Assembly: GCA_964496035.1 (NCBI GenBank)
Contig: CAZBXI010000005.1
Location: forward strand, 1 to 50,459
Direction: 5' to 3'
DNA length: 50,459 nucleotides
Source of the DNA: EX4484-217-1 sp964496035
Lineage (GTDB): Archaea > Thermoproteota > Thermoprotei_A > EX4484-217-1
Shown here: positions 16,014-23,994 of the stretch, in pieces
How the letters are laid out: each line of letters begins with the position of its first letter
Position numbering within the stretch: the stretch's first letter is position 1
Notes under the pieces: generated by a model
Seen by the model: only the letters and a program-made list of their open reading frames with translations
Database searches by the model: none
Told to the model about the DNA's origin: nothing
Program-made: the position numbers and the translations under genes

Positions 16014-16322
16014 TTCTTCTTCAATGTCTATTTCGAAGACTTCTCCTTCAACTTCAGCTTTGCTTTCTTCTTCAGCTTTTAATACTCTTTTACCTTTCGC
16101 ACCTTCTACCTCTACTTCGCCGCTACCTCCAACTTTAATTTTACTTACAACAGCTCTCCACTTATGTCCATTAGGGCACTCATACATCCCCATGACTGTT
16201 ATCGTTATTCTTCCTCGAGCATCAGGTATAGGCGCTACTAACTGCCATGTTTTATACGGTTTCTCTACTTCGGCTCCGCAATAAGGGCATATGTTAGGTT
16301 TTCTTCTAGGTCTTCTAGGCAT
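16008..16322 (-). CDS. Zinc-knuckle Cren7-like protein with acidic tail
   Basis: 104 residues. Basic N terminus (PRRPRRK), then a C2-CH knuckle with C12, C15, C49 and H53 (CPYCG...ECPNGH). Between them is KTWQLVAP..DARGRITITVMGMY, which lines up with the Cren7 DNA-binding sheet, including its Trp. It is clearly a paralogue of the 50-residue protein at 23517-23669 (CPxCGAEVEKPxKTW shared). Residues 65-104 form a Glu-rich tail. Inference: a chromatin or RNA-binding protein whose acidic tail may tune binding. Confidence 0.72.
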   Translation of the reverse strand: MPRRPRRKPNICPYCGAEVEKPYKTWQLVAPIPDARGRITITVMGMYECPNGHKWRAVVSKIKVGGSGEVEVEGAKGKRVLKAEEESKAEVEGEVFEIDIEEEL

Positions 16323-16372
16323 GTATTAATCCCCTATTGACCTAATAGCTAACATAGGTTAATAATTTTGAC

Positions 16373-17191
16373 CTATGGACTTAACCTTACAATTTCTACT
16401 TTAAAGTCTTTAAGTTCTCTCAGTATTTCCTGAGCTATATCTGAGAATACATGTTCTACTTTTTCAGGACTAGTTGTGTAAACTGTTACTTCGAGCTCAA
16501 CATATCCTGGGGCTAGCTTTCTTACGCGAATATCTGGAGCAACTTTAACAACACCTTTGTACGATGTTATTGCTCTACGTATTTTATCTCCAACATCGTC
16601 TAAATCGTATGGTGCTTCTATCCTAACCTTAATTTTGACAGTGTAAAGTTCTGAATATATTTTGAGGGCTTTCCTTAGAACAAGGTAGTTAGGTATCTTA
16701 ACTATGCTTCCATCTTTTGTTTTTATTTCCGTGTAAAGAGCTCCTATGTTCTTAACCTTACCCGTAACGTTACCTATAGAGACCATGTCGCCAATAACAA
16801 GAATTTTACCTAACAGTATTGCGTAGTAAGATATTACGTTTGTAAATATGTTTCTAGCTGAAAGCGCGATTATCAGAATAAACCCTATTGTTCCAAGAAG
16901 TAAGAATATGTTTGCGGTAAATAGGGATATTATTATCAAAAGTATTAATGAATAAATGATCACAGTTAATACATTATGAATTTTAACGTATGCTGATTGG
17001 GATATCATATTTCGTTGAACCATACGCCTAAGCATATTGTTAACTGTTTTAAGTATAGCAACACCAACTACGAAAGCTAATGCGGCATATATTATTTGAA
17101 CCATTAACGGGTGGGATAGAATTTGCTGAAGCTGATTAATGTAGTAGTTTATGATTGATGTAAGTGTTTCATATTCTTGCAATCGCTTCAC
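16373..17191 (-). CDS. mscS: MscS-family mechanosensitive ion channel
   Basis: 272 residues. Three membrane segments (about 28-48, 70-90 and 92-112), the third carrying FILIIALSARNIFTNVIS, followed by the MscS beta domain (DMVSIGNVTGKVKNIGALYTEI) and an alpha/beta C-terminal domain. Opens under membrane tension to release solutes on osmotic downshock. Start overlaps the end of the upstream RCK gene by 4 bases, so the two are coupled. Confidence 0.88.
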   Translation of the reverse strand: MKRLQEYETLTSIINYYINQLQQILSHPLMVQIIYAALAFVVGVAILKTVNNMLRRMVQRNMISQSAYVKIHNVLTVIIYSLILLIIISLFTANIFLLLGTIGFILIIALSARNIFTNVISYYAILLGKILVIGDMVSIGNVTGKVKNIGALYTEIKTKDGSIVKIPNYLVLRKALKIYSELYTVKIKVRIEAPYDLDDVGDKIRRAITSYKGVVKVAPDIRVRKLAPGYVELEVTVYTTSPEKVEHVFSDIAQEILRELKDFKVEIVRLSP

Positions 17192-17850
17192 CTAAACGCT
17201 CTTATGAACTCCTCAACTATATCGTTTCTAACTAATGCTATTACCTCGTATCCTGGTCTTAGTTCTCTAACCTCTTCCGGGTCTAAGAACTTTTCCCCGT
17301 CGAATACCGCTATAACTTTTGAGGCTAATGGTAATTTGAGGTCGTCAAGAGTTTTACCTATACTAGTATCGTTCTCGGCAAGAGTTATTGAAACTAAACC
17401 GTAGGTTCCGGAGAATATGGGTGAAATATTTATTAGCGAATACTTTCCTTCAATAAAGCTCTGTATTAAACCAGCTATTACGTACGGTACACATATTGCT
17501 CTTTCAATACCAACTCTTTCAAGTAGTCTTGCGACTTTTTCATCTTTAACCCTAACAATAATTCTTGGAACACCATGTTCTCTAGCTATTAGAGCTACAA
17601 ATAGGTTAACTTCGTCTTTATCTGTTGCTGCAACCATAACATCAAGCTTTCTTAAATCAACTTCCTCATATAGGGAAAGATCTGTAGCGTCTTTATTTAT
17701 TGCTAAAACATCAGCTTCTTCAGCAACAAGCTTGCATTTATCCTTATTCTTATCCACAACTATAACTTCGTTACCTTTACCTGAAAGCATTTTAGCTAAA
17801 TGCCTACCAGTATCTCCCGCACCTATTATTAATATTCTCATTACCCCCAC
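17188..17850 (-). CDS. trkA: TrkA-type potassium-transport regulator (RCK-N + RCK-C)
   Basis: 220 residues. Rossmann-type RCK-N domain starts ILIIGAGDTGRHLAKML and continues EVIVVDKNKDKC, LAINKDATD and VMVAATDKDEVNLFVALIARE, which bind NAD(H) or ATP; an RCK-C domain occupies about 135-215. Regulates a K+ channel or transporter from the cytoplasm. No Trk/Ktr pore gene lies here; the coupled MscS gene suggests joint osmotic control. GTG at 17850 or ATG at 17841 (MRILIIG) could be the start; homologues begin at the latter. Confidence 0.87.
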   Translation of the reverse strand: MGVMRILIIGAGDTGRHLAKMLSGKGNEVIVVDKNKDKCKLVAEEADVLAINKDATDLSLYEEVDLRKLDVMVAATDKDEVNLFVALIAREHGVPRIIVRVKDEKVARLLERVGIERAICVPYVIAGLIQSFIEGKYSLINISPIFSGTYGLVSITLAENDTSIGKTLDDLKLPLASKVIAVFDGEKFLDPEEVRELRPGYEVIALVRNDIVEEFIRAFR

Positions 17851-17954
17851 ATCGCCTTTACTGTTTAACTTTAGACTTCTAATCTAATTTAGAAAATAAT
17901 AGTGTTACCACTTTAACTTTTTCTAACAATGCAGTGTTTTATAATATTATTAAA

Positions 17955-18248
17955 TTATATCATGATGTAGTATAGGAGAATTAGGAAGTAAGCTATGGAT
18001 GAGAAAGTACCTACTTTAACTAAGTCTAGTCGGGCAATATAGATTGAAATAATTTGGATGACCATAATAGAGGAAACGAGTATGGAAAGATAAGGTCTTA
18101 TTCTGGGCAAAAATAAGGGAGTATTATAGGTTATTATGAGGAGCAAGGACATGAGCTTAGGTTTCTTTGCCTCCTTACATAGCAAGAACATGAAATATGA
18201 TGTTAGCGAATTTAATACTAGAACTAAGGTCACAATGTTTTCACACAT
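17955..18248 (-). CDS. Small polytopic membrane protein, unknown
   Basis: 97 residues with three or four hydrophobic segments (about 5-22, 33-50, 53-72 and 78-96) and few charged residues. Not recognised. It fills the gap between the RCK gene and enolase and has no competing frame, but the evidence that it is translated is only its length and composition. Confidence 0.5.
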   Translation of the reverse strand: MCENIVTLVLVLNSLTSYFMFLLCKEAKKPKLMSLLLIITYNTPLFLPRIRPYLSILVSSIMVIQIISIYIARLDLVKVGTFSSIAYFLILLYYIMI

Positions 18249-18312
18249 TTACATTAGCCCTTAGTTCTTTTTCGTATAGTAACGTATTTTAGAGTAATTC
18301 CCTAAAGTTACT

Positions 18313-19650
18313 TTGGCTGAAAATATGCGTGATTTAGTAGATTTTGTACTGGAAGAATCTTATAAAATATGTCATGTAAAAGGTAGGCAGATTATAGATT
18401 CTAGGGGGAGACCTACAGTAGAAGCTGAAGTAGCTACTGTAGGTGGTGGTGTAGGAGTATCTCAGGTCCCAGCTGGTGCTTCTAAAGGAGCTTATGAGGC
18501 ATGGGAATTAAGAGATAGAGATCCTCGTAAGTTTAAGGGTTATAGCGTTCTTAAAGCTGTAGATAATATTAACAACATTATTGCTAAAGAGATTATAGGT
18601 CTTGATTCTAGAAGACAGAAACTCATAGATAAGAAGATGATAGAGCTTGATGGAACACCGAATAAATCTAAACTTGGAGCTAACGCTATACTTGCTGTAT
18701 CCATGTCTGTTCTTAAAGCAGCAGCTGACACGTATGGCATACCCCTTTTCAGATATATTGGCGGTTACAATGCAAGAATTCTGCCGGCACCTTTCATGAA
18801 TATCATTAATGGAGGAAAACATGCAGGAAACGAATTGAGCATTCAAGAATTCATGATAGTTCCTGGAGGAGTCAACAATTTTAGTGAAGCTATTAGAGTA
18901 GCTTGCGAAGTTTACTACGAACTTAAAAACATACTTAAGGAGAAATACGGCTTAATAGCAGTGAATGTTGGTGACGAAGGAGGTTTTGCACCTCCAATGA
19001 AGACCAGTAGAGAAGCTTTAGATGCTTTAGTTAAGGCTATTAGGAAAGCAGGGTATGTTGAAGGCCAAGACATAGCTTTAGCTTTAGATGCAGCAGCTAC
19101 AAGCTTCTACGCGGCTGATAAAGGTAAATACTTTATTGACGGGAAATATCTTGACTCTTCAAAGCTTTTAGAGTACTATATTGATCTTGTAAATGAATAT
19201 CCTATTGTTAGTATTGAAGACCCATTTTACGAAGAAGATTTTGAAATGTTCTCCCAATTAACATCTAAAATAGGGGATAAAGTACTAATAGTGGGTGATG
19301 ACCTTTTCGTAACAAACATTAACAGGCTTAAAAAAGGTATTGAGGAAAGAGCTGCTAACGCCATTCTAGTAAAAATGAATCAAATAGGCACGGTAAGCGA
19401 AACTTTAGACGTAGTAAACTATGCTATTAAACACGGCTATCAACCAATAATTAGCCACAGAAGCGGTGAAACAGAAGACTACATGATAGCTGATTTAGCT
19501 GTGGGATTAAATGTCGGCGCTATTAAAACGGGTGCGCCAGCGAGAGGAGAAAGAACTGTGAAATATAATAGGCTATTGAGAATAAATGAAATCCTAGCTG
19601 AAGAAGCAGAATACGCTGGTTTTGAAATATTCCCTGTAAAACCCAAATAA
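18313..19650 (+). CDS. eno: Enolase
   Basis: Interconverts 2-phosphoglycerate and phosphoenolpyruvate. 445 residues, full length. Motifs in order: GRQIIDSRGRPTVEAEV, GASKGAYEAWELRD, NIINGGKHAGNELSIQEFM, NVGDEGGFAPP, the metal ligands in SIEDPF and VGDDLFVTN, VKMNQIGTVSET and ISHRSGETED. TTG start at 18313 with a 20-residue extension before the core. The stop codon opens a small inverted repeat. Confidence 0.97.
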   Translation: MAENMRDLVDFVLEESYKICHVKGRQIIDSRGRPTVEAEVATVGGGVGVSQVPAGASKGAYEAWELRDRDPRKFKGYSVLKAVDNINNIIAKEIIGLDSRRQKLIDKKMIELDGTPNKSKLGANAILAVSMSVLKAAADTYGIPLFRYIGGYNARILPAPFMNIINGGKHAGNELSIQEFMIVPGGVNNFSEAIRVACEVYYELKNILKEKYGLIAVNVGDEGGFAPPMKTSREALDALVKAIRKAGYVEGQDIALALDAAATSFYAADKGKYFIDGKYLDSSKLLEYYIDLVNEYPIVSIEDPFYEEDFEMFSQLTSKIGDKVLIVGDDLFVTNINRLKKGIEERAANAILVKMNQIGTVSETLDVVNYAIKHGYQPIISHRSGETEDYMIADLAVGLNVGAIKTGAPARGERTVKYNRLLRINEILAEEAEYAGFEIFPVKPK

Positions 19651-19663
19651 ACTTTTAAGTTTA
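19648..19663 (+). terminator. Inverted repeat beginning at the enolase stop codon
   Basis: TAAACTT-TT-AAGTTTA; the first three bases are the TAA stop. Part of the stop-codon palindrome pattern seen at several genes here. The AGTTTAAAAC that follows could also act as a TATA box for the sRNA candidate at 19689. Confidence 0.35.
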
Positions 19664-19688
19664 AAACACTAAAAATACGTTCGAAGCT

Positions 19689-19737
19689 GTGATGAAGGTT
19701 AAAAGCGAGGAATAAATGACTGAAACCAGGCTTCTGA
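19689..19737 (+). ncRNA. Candidate box C/D sRNA (degenerate internal boxes)
   Basis: C box GTGATGA (19689-19695), 12-base guide, weak D' AGGA (19708-19711), 4-base spacer, weak C' ATGACTG (19716-19722), 11-base guide, D box CTGA (19734-19737). The spacing matches the well-formed sRNA at 38246-38295 almost base for base. Flanks TTC(GA)AGC and GCTGAA can form a terminal stem. A TATA-like TTTAAAAC (from 19661) lies about 25 bases upstream. The degenerate D' and C' keep this tentative; CTGA at 19739-19742 is an alternative D box. Confidence 0.4.
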
Positions 19738-19820
19738 GCTGAAAGAAGATGCAATAAGCTATGTAAAATTTTTATTGTTATTTTTATTTAAAAAAACCGA
19801 AAATCCTAATATTACTTTAT

Positions 19821-20489
19821 CTACTTTGGTGGCGTTGGCAAACTTGTACCTTCTGCTTTTGCTGCTTCTGCTACAGGTAGTTCTGGGAATTTCTCTTTCA
19901 TTCTTTGCTCGGCAATTATTGATGCTTCTTCAAGTATTTTCTTTGCTTCACCACTTATTATCGTGGTGTCAACTGATGTGCCTGTGAATTCTCCTGCTTC
20001 TAATACTATTGAGTGTAACATGTTGTCTACTTCGTCTAGCTCAAAAGCTATTTCTGGAACTATTCCTTTCAGATGGTGCTTAATGTCCCTAATGACTTCA
20101 ACTATAGGTGCCATTGTTACTAGTACGTCGCCAAGTTCTCTTACAGTTTCAAGCCTTAAAGCTACTTGCTCAAGAGCTAGTTGTGCTCTTAGTACTGTTC
20201 TAGCTATTTTCCTTACTTCAGCTACTTCATTAGCATATATTGCTGCTCTAGCAGGGTCCTTCATTATGTGTGCTGAAACTACTTTCTCAAATAACATTTT
20301 ATCTCTTTCCTGCAGCTTATTAAGCAAATGCTCCAGTCTTGTAACTTGAGTTTTAACCTTGTATAGTGCCATGGCTAACTTATATCTCATTGGTGGTGGT
20401 GGATGTATCATCTTAGCTATTTTCTCCTTAACTGACGCCTTTGGCCTGTCCTCCCACTCCTTTACGAACCTTTCAAGCCTAGATGGCAT
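19821..20489 (-). CDS. ESCRT-III family division protein, CdvB paralogue without winged helix
   Basis: Membrane-remodelling filament protein of the Cdv system, 222 residues. Shares with CdvB the core LLNKLQERDKMLFEKVVSAHI..DPARAAIYANEVAEVRK and LETVRELGDVLVTMAPIVEVI. It ends soon after the ESCRT-III core (FPELPVAEAAKA) and lacks the C-terminal winged helix that binds CdvA, like CdvB1/B2 of Sulfolobales. ATG 20489 is chosen because GGTGAT lies 7 bases upstream; a GTG at 20501 is also possible. Divergent from cdvA. Confidence 0.92.
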   Translation of the reverse strand: MPSRLERFVKEWEDRPKASVKEKIAKMIHPPPPMRYKLAMALYKVKTQVTRLEHLLNKLQERDKMLFEKVVSAHIMKDPARAAIYANEVAEVRKIARTVLRAQLALEQVALRLETVRELGDVLVTMAPIVEVIRDIKHHLKGIVPEIAFELDEVDNMLHSIVLEAGEFTGTSVDTTIISGEAKKILEEASIIAEQRMKEKFPELPVAEAAKAEGTSLPTPPK

Positions 20490-20570
20490 TCCCTTAATCA
20501 CCGTAATTTCATGTTGGATAATTAAGAATATTTAAAACTTGGGGGTTTACGCATACTCTAAACCATATCC

Positions 20571-20610
20571 CCTAACTCTTAAATACAATCTTAAGTTAGG
20601 AATTGTATTT
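20571..20610 (+). promoter_or_regulatory. Overlapping dyads at the cdvA promoter
   Basis: CCTAACT (20571-20577) pairs with AGTTAGG (20594-20600), and AAATACAAT (20581-20589) pairs exactly with ATTGTATTT (20602-20610). The TATA-like CTTAAATAC lies inside this region, so a bound dimer would block TBP. GGTGA at 20628-20632 is the ribosome binding site of cdvA. Known: cdvA is cell-cycle regulated in Sulfolobales. Inference: repressor site for the division operon. Confidence 0.45.
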
Positions 20611-20638
20611 TCGAAGAAAAAGGAGTAGGTGAAGGAGA

Positions 20639-21337
20639 ATGATATTAACAGTTGAAACATTCGAAAAATATGTAGGTCAGTCAGTGAAGGACCCCTATGG
20701 AAGATACGTTGGTGTAATCGCAGGGTTCTATAGTGAAATTGACGGTACAGTAAGCTATGTAAACATAGAGTTTGCCGATGGTACATTTGCGAAATTACCA
20801 GTAAATAGATTTGAGTTTAAACCAGAAGAAGTGGTGCTAGTACCTGAGTGGAAAGCTGAAGCACTTAGTGTTAAAAAGAAATTAGAGGTAGCTAGGAAAA
20901 GGATCAAGGCATTAGATGACCTATATGCTAAGGGAGAAATAGCTAAACATGCATACGATGCGTTCAAGAAGAAACTTGAAGCAGACCTAGGTAAGTTAAA
21001 GATAGAGTCTAGAGAAGTAAGGAAGATTCTCCAAAACAGGTTAAGACAGCTAGAAAAACAGGTTGAGGAATTAGAAAAAGCTTATGCATCATTGAAAATG
21101 GTATTCTTTGCTGGGGAAATTAGCGAACCTACGTTTAAGAGAGCAACAGACATTATCAAGAGGAGTATTGAGAAGTGCGATGCAGAAAAGAAGGACATTA
21201 AATCGTCAATAAGTGAACTAGAAAAAATAGAATCAACACCGATATCTCTTCCAACAATAGCTAAGCCAGCTAAGGAGGAGGAAATACCTAAAGCTGAAGA
21301 ACCACTCGTAGTCCATGTAGTTGAAGGAGAGCACTAA
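20639..21337 (+). CDS. cdvA: Cell division protein CdvA
   Basis: Membrane- and DNA-associated first layer of the Cdv division machinery, 232 residues. N-terminal PRC-barrel (about 1-75: VGQSVKDPYGRYVGVIAGF), then a long coiled coil (about 78-205), then a short tail of the type that contacts the CdvB winged helix. ATG with GGTGA 6 bases upstream. First gene of cdvA-cdvB-cdvC. Confidence 0.92.
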   Translation: MILTVETFEKYVGQSVKDPYGRYVGVIAGFYSEIDGTVSYVNIEFADGTFAKLPVNRFEFKPEEVVLVPEWKAEALSVKKKLEVARKRIKALDDLYAKGEIAKHAYDAFKKKLEADLGKLKIESREVRKILQNRLRQLEKQVEELEKAYASLKMVFFAGEISEPTFKRATDIIKRSIEKCDAEKKDIKSSISELEKIESTPISLPTIAKPAKEEEIPKAEEPLVVHVVEGEH

Positions 21338-21382
21338 AATATTTTTCCTATAAACCATACCAAATATTTTGAGGGATAGTTA

Positions 21383-22264
21383 GTGAGTAGAATATCTAAG
21401 AGATGGAGTGGTGAAGAGCCTTCAGCACCTTTTATTATCAGATTACTTCGTAAACTCAGGCCTAGAAAAATATCTTTGAAGAGGCAAATAGGCGAAGTTA
21501 TATACCGCTTAGACGTGCAAATGGATAAGCTTGATGAAACGCTTAATAGGCTTAGAGATAGAGATAAGGAGCTTCTTGAGAAAACAGTTAAAGCGTATAT
21601 TGCCAAGGATTTTGCTAGAGCAACAATATATGCTAATGAAGTAGCCGAGTTAAGGAAAATGGCTAAAATAGTTTTAGCAAGTAGATTAGCTCTTGAAAAA
21701 GTTAAGATAAGATTGGAAACTATTAGAGAACTTGGTGATGTAGCTGCAGTTATGGCCCCAATAATTCCAATACTCAAGGGTCTTAAATCCCAGTTAGCAG
21801 GAATAATACCTGAAATTTCAGTAGAACTAGAGGAGATAACAAACAGTATGAATAGTATGCTTATGGAGCTAGGTCAAGTCACAACGACGGCTTTATCTTC
21901 ACCTATGTTAACCGAAGAAGCAAAAAGAGTGCTCCTTGAAGCTCAAGCATTAGCGGAGGAGAAAATTAAAGAAAACTTCCCGAAAATACCTCCAGAAATT
22001 AAAATTCCCATACCGAAAGAAAGAGCTAAAGTACCAATACCGTCAACGCTAGCTATAACAACAAGACCTACAGCGGTAAGACCTACAGCGCGAATAAGGT
22101 TAAGTCCAAGAGTTTTAGAGGAAAAGGTTTTAGAATACATTAAAGCTCATAGGGGATTTATAGACATTAATGACTGTGCCCAAATATTTGGGGTTCAAAA
22201 AGAAGACGTACTTAAAGCATTAAAGTCTCTTGAAAGAAAAGGCAAAATAAAGCTTAAAGCATAA
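21383..22264 (+). CDS. cdvB: Cell division protein CdvB (ESCRT-III with winged helix)
   Basis: 293 residues. ESCRT-III core at about 35-195 (LNRLRDRDKELLEKTVKAYI, ATIYANEVAELRK, LETIRELGDVAAVMAPI). Next is a proline-rich MIM2-like segment at 201-216 (KIPPEIKIPIPKERAK) expected to bind the MIT domain of CdvC. A C-terminal winged helix (241-293, FIDINDCAQIFGVQKEDVLKAL) is known to bind CdvA. GTG start at 21383, 45 bases after cdvA. Confidence 0.94.
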   Translation: MSRISKRWSGEEPSAPFIIRLLRKLRPRKISLKRQIGEVIYRLDVQMDKLDETLNRLRDRDKELLEKTVKAYIAKDFARATIYANEVAELRKMAKIVLASRLALEKVKIRLETIRELGDVAAVMAPIIPILKGLKSQLAGIIPEISVELEEITNSMNSMLMELGQVTTTALSSPMLTEEAKRVLLEAQALAEEKIKENFPKIPPEIKIPIPKERAKVPIPSTLAITTRPTAVRPTARIRLSPRVLEEKVLEYIKAHRGFIDINDCAQIFGVQKEDVLKALKSLERKGKIKLKA

Positions 22265-22286
22265 GCCAGTAGAAACGCCATAGAGC

Positions 22287-23453
22287 ATGATTAGTAGTAT
22301 TTCTTCTAAAATGAAATATCGAGGGATAATCTTGGCTATACAGCATCTTGAGGAGCTAGCTAGGAAATACGCTTTCAAAGCTGTAGAAGCTGATAGAAGA
22401 GGAGATGCTAAAGAAGCGATAAAATATTACAGTAGGGCCGCAGACCTCTTGATTAAGATTGTGAAGCTTCACCCTGAATTACCACTTAAGGATACATATT
22501 TAGAAATGAGTAGAAGCTATAGGAGAAGAGCTGAGGAACTAAAAAAGCATAGTTTAAGCGTGGCTATAGGTGAAGAGCAGGAACAATATCCTGTAGACGA
22601 ATTTATCCTTGTAGAAAAACCCAATGTAAAGTGGAGCGATGTTGCTGATTTAGAGGAAGCAAAAGAGGAAATTAAGAAAGCAATAGTTTACCCGGCGAAG
22701 AGACCTGATCTCTTTCCTCTCGGATGGCCTAGAGGAATATTACTATACGGACCTCCAGGCTGCGGTAAAACGTACCTGGCCTCAGCTGTTGCTACAGAAA
22801 TAGATGCTGTGTTTTTTAACGTAGATGCTGCATCAATAATGTCTAAATGGCTAGGTGAAGCAGAGAAAAACGTTGCTAGATTATTTAAGAAAGCTAGGGA
22901 AATAGCAAAAAGCGGTAAACCCGTCATAATATTCATTGACGAACTTGACTCTCTCCTCGGAAGATATGCTAGCGAAATAGGTGGAGAGGTTAGAGTTAGA
23001 AACCAGTTCTTAAAGGAAATGGATGGATTACAGGATAAGGGTAGAGACCTATTACTTTTCGTAATAGGAGCTACTAATAAGCCATGGGATTTAGATGATG
23101 CTTTTATTAGAAGATTTCAAAAGAGAATATACATACCACCCCCGGATTATGAGACGAGAATAGAACTTTTCAAAATGTATACTAAAAAGTTAAAACTAGA
23201 CCCTAGCGTAGACATAAGAGAGTTAGCTATGCTAACCGAAGGATATTCTAGCAGCGATATTAAGGAAATTTGTAGAGAAGCTCATGAAAAAGTTATTGAA
23301 GAATTCTTTGAGGAAACAGGGGGCTTACATGGCGAACCAAGAGCAATAACTATGAACGATTTCCTAGAAATATTGAAGAAGAGAAGACCTAGTATAAGTG
23401 AGGATATTATTAGAAGATATGAGGAGTGGACAAGAAGATTTGGAGCAGTTTAG
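22287..23453 (+). CDS. cdvC: Cell division AAA ATPase CdvC (Vps4)
   Basis: Disassembles ESCRT-III filaments at cytokinesis, 388 residues. N-terminal MIT domain (about 12-85), AAA domain with Walker A GPPGCGKT (155-162), Walker B IIFIDELD (to 221) and arginine-finger region DDAFIRRFQKRIYIPPPD. Starts 22 bases after cdvB, so the three genes form one operon in the order of assembly. Confidence 0.96.
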   Translation: MISSISSKMKYRGIILAIQHLEELARKYAFKAVEADRRGDAKEAIKYYSRAADLLIKIVKLHPELPLKDTYLEMSRSYRRRAEELKKHSLSVAIGEEQEQYPVDEFILVEKPNVKWSDVADLEEAKEEIKKAIVYPAKRPDLFPLGWPRGILLYGPPGCGKTYLASAVATEIDAVFFNVDAASIMSKWLGEAEKNVARLFKKAREIAKSGKPVIIFIDELDSLLGRYASEIGGEVRVRNQFLKEMDGLQDKGRDLLLFVIGATNKPWDLDDAFIRRFQKRIYIPPPDYETRIELFKMYTKKLKLDPSVDIRELAMLTEGYSSSDIKEICREAHEKVIEEFFEETGGLHGEPRAITMNDFLEILKKRRPSISEDIIRRYEEWTRRFGAV

Positions 23454-23516
23454 AACTTATTAAATCCTAAAAGAAAAAATTAATGTTTATTAAGTTTTAA
23501 CTACTAGGCTAGCTGT

Positions 23517-23669
23517 CTACTCTACCTTAGCTCTGAAGTAGTGGGCGTTTGGACACTTAAAGAGACCGATCTTTACGCCCTTCCTGCCCTTTGGTGCTAG
23601 TACCCATGTCTTAATTGGCTTCTCTACTTCAGCTCCACACTTTGGGCACTTGGGCATATTCTTCACCAT
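23517..23669 (-). CDS. Zinc-knuckle Cren7-like chromatin protein, 50 residues
   Basis: Too short for routine gene calling. Residues 24-38 read LAPKGRKGVKIGLFK, which I recall as identical to the DNA-binding core of the crenarchaeal chromatin protein Cren7, including the Trp (W22) and Leu (L24) that contact and intercalate DNA. The first Cren7 strands are replaced by CPKCGAEVEKP, and Cren7's later loop is FKCPNAH, giving C8, C11, C39 and H43 as a zinc site. Inference: a compact zinc-stabilised minor-groove binder. ATG 23669, nearly leaderless (TTTAAA box about 27 bases upstream). Converges on cdvC. Confidence 0.85.
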   Translation of the reverse strand: MVKNMPKCPKCGAEVEKPIKTWVLAPKGRKGVKIGLFKCPNAHYFRAKVE

Positions 23670-23994
23670 GTATAATGTATATTAGACATGTAATTTAAAC
23701 TTAACTTGAGACCTACACAAACACATGTATATGACCAAGTAGAAAAACTCTAATGGTAATTTAAAGAACTCCTTCAATATAAGACTATGTATCTATGTCA
23801 ATATTTAAATATGCGATATCGCTTCTTTGCATTATATGTTTAAATAAACTTTGTGCGTATACTTTATAAGGCGTACATTAATGCTTAATCTCTTTCCTCT
23901 TTCAACATGCATTTAAATACAATGGTAGCTCTACCAGGTTAGGTAGAAAAAATACTTAGATTTCGTAGCAATATATGATATTAGGTGTAATTTA
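23670..23994. other. AT-rich intergenic region with several TATA-like boxes, no gene seen
   Basis: No frame, tRNA or C/D box pair visible on either strand. It holds TATA-like sequences at about 23838, 23861 and 23909, the palindrome GCGATATCGC (23813-23822) and a small GGTAG-CT-CTACC hairpin near 23923. It must contain promoters for the zinc-Cren7 gene (left) and the PAC2 gene (right). Confidence 0.4.

Noticed and set aside
19775..19987. 70-residue Leu-rich plus-strand frame
   Set aside because: Antisense to the 3' end of the ESCRT-III gene; Leu-richness comes from its codon shadow.
20547..20786. 79-residue minus-strand frame across the cdvA start
   Set aside because: Antisense to the cdvA PRC domain and its promoter; composition not protein-like.
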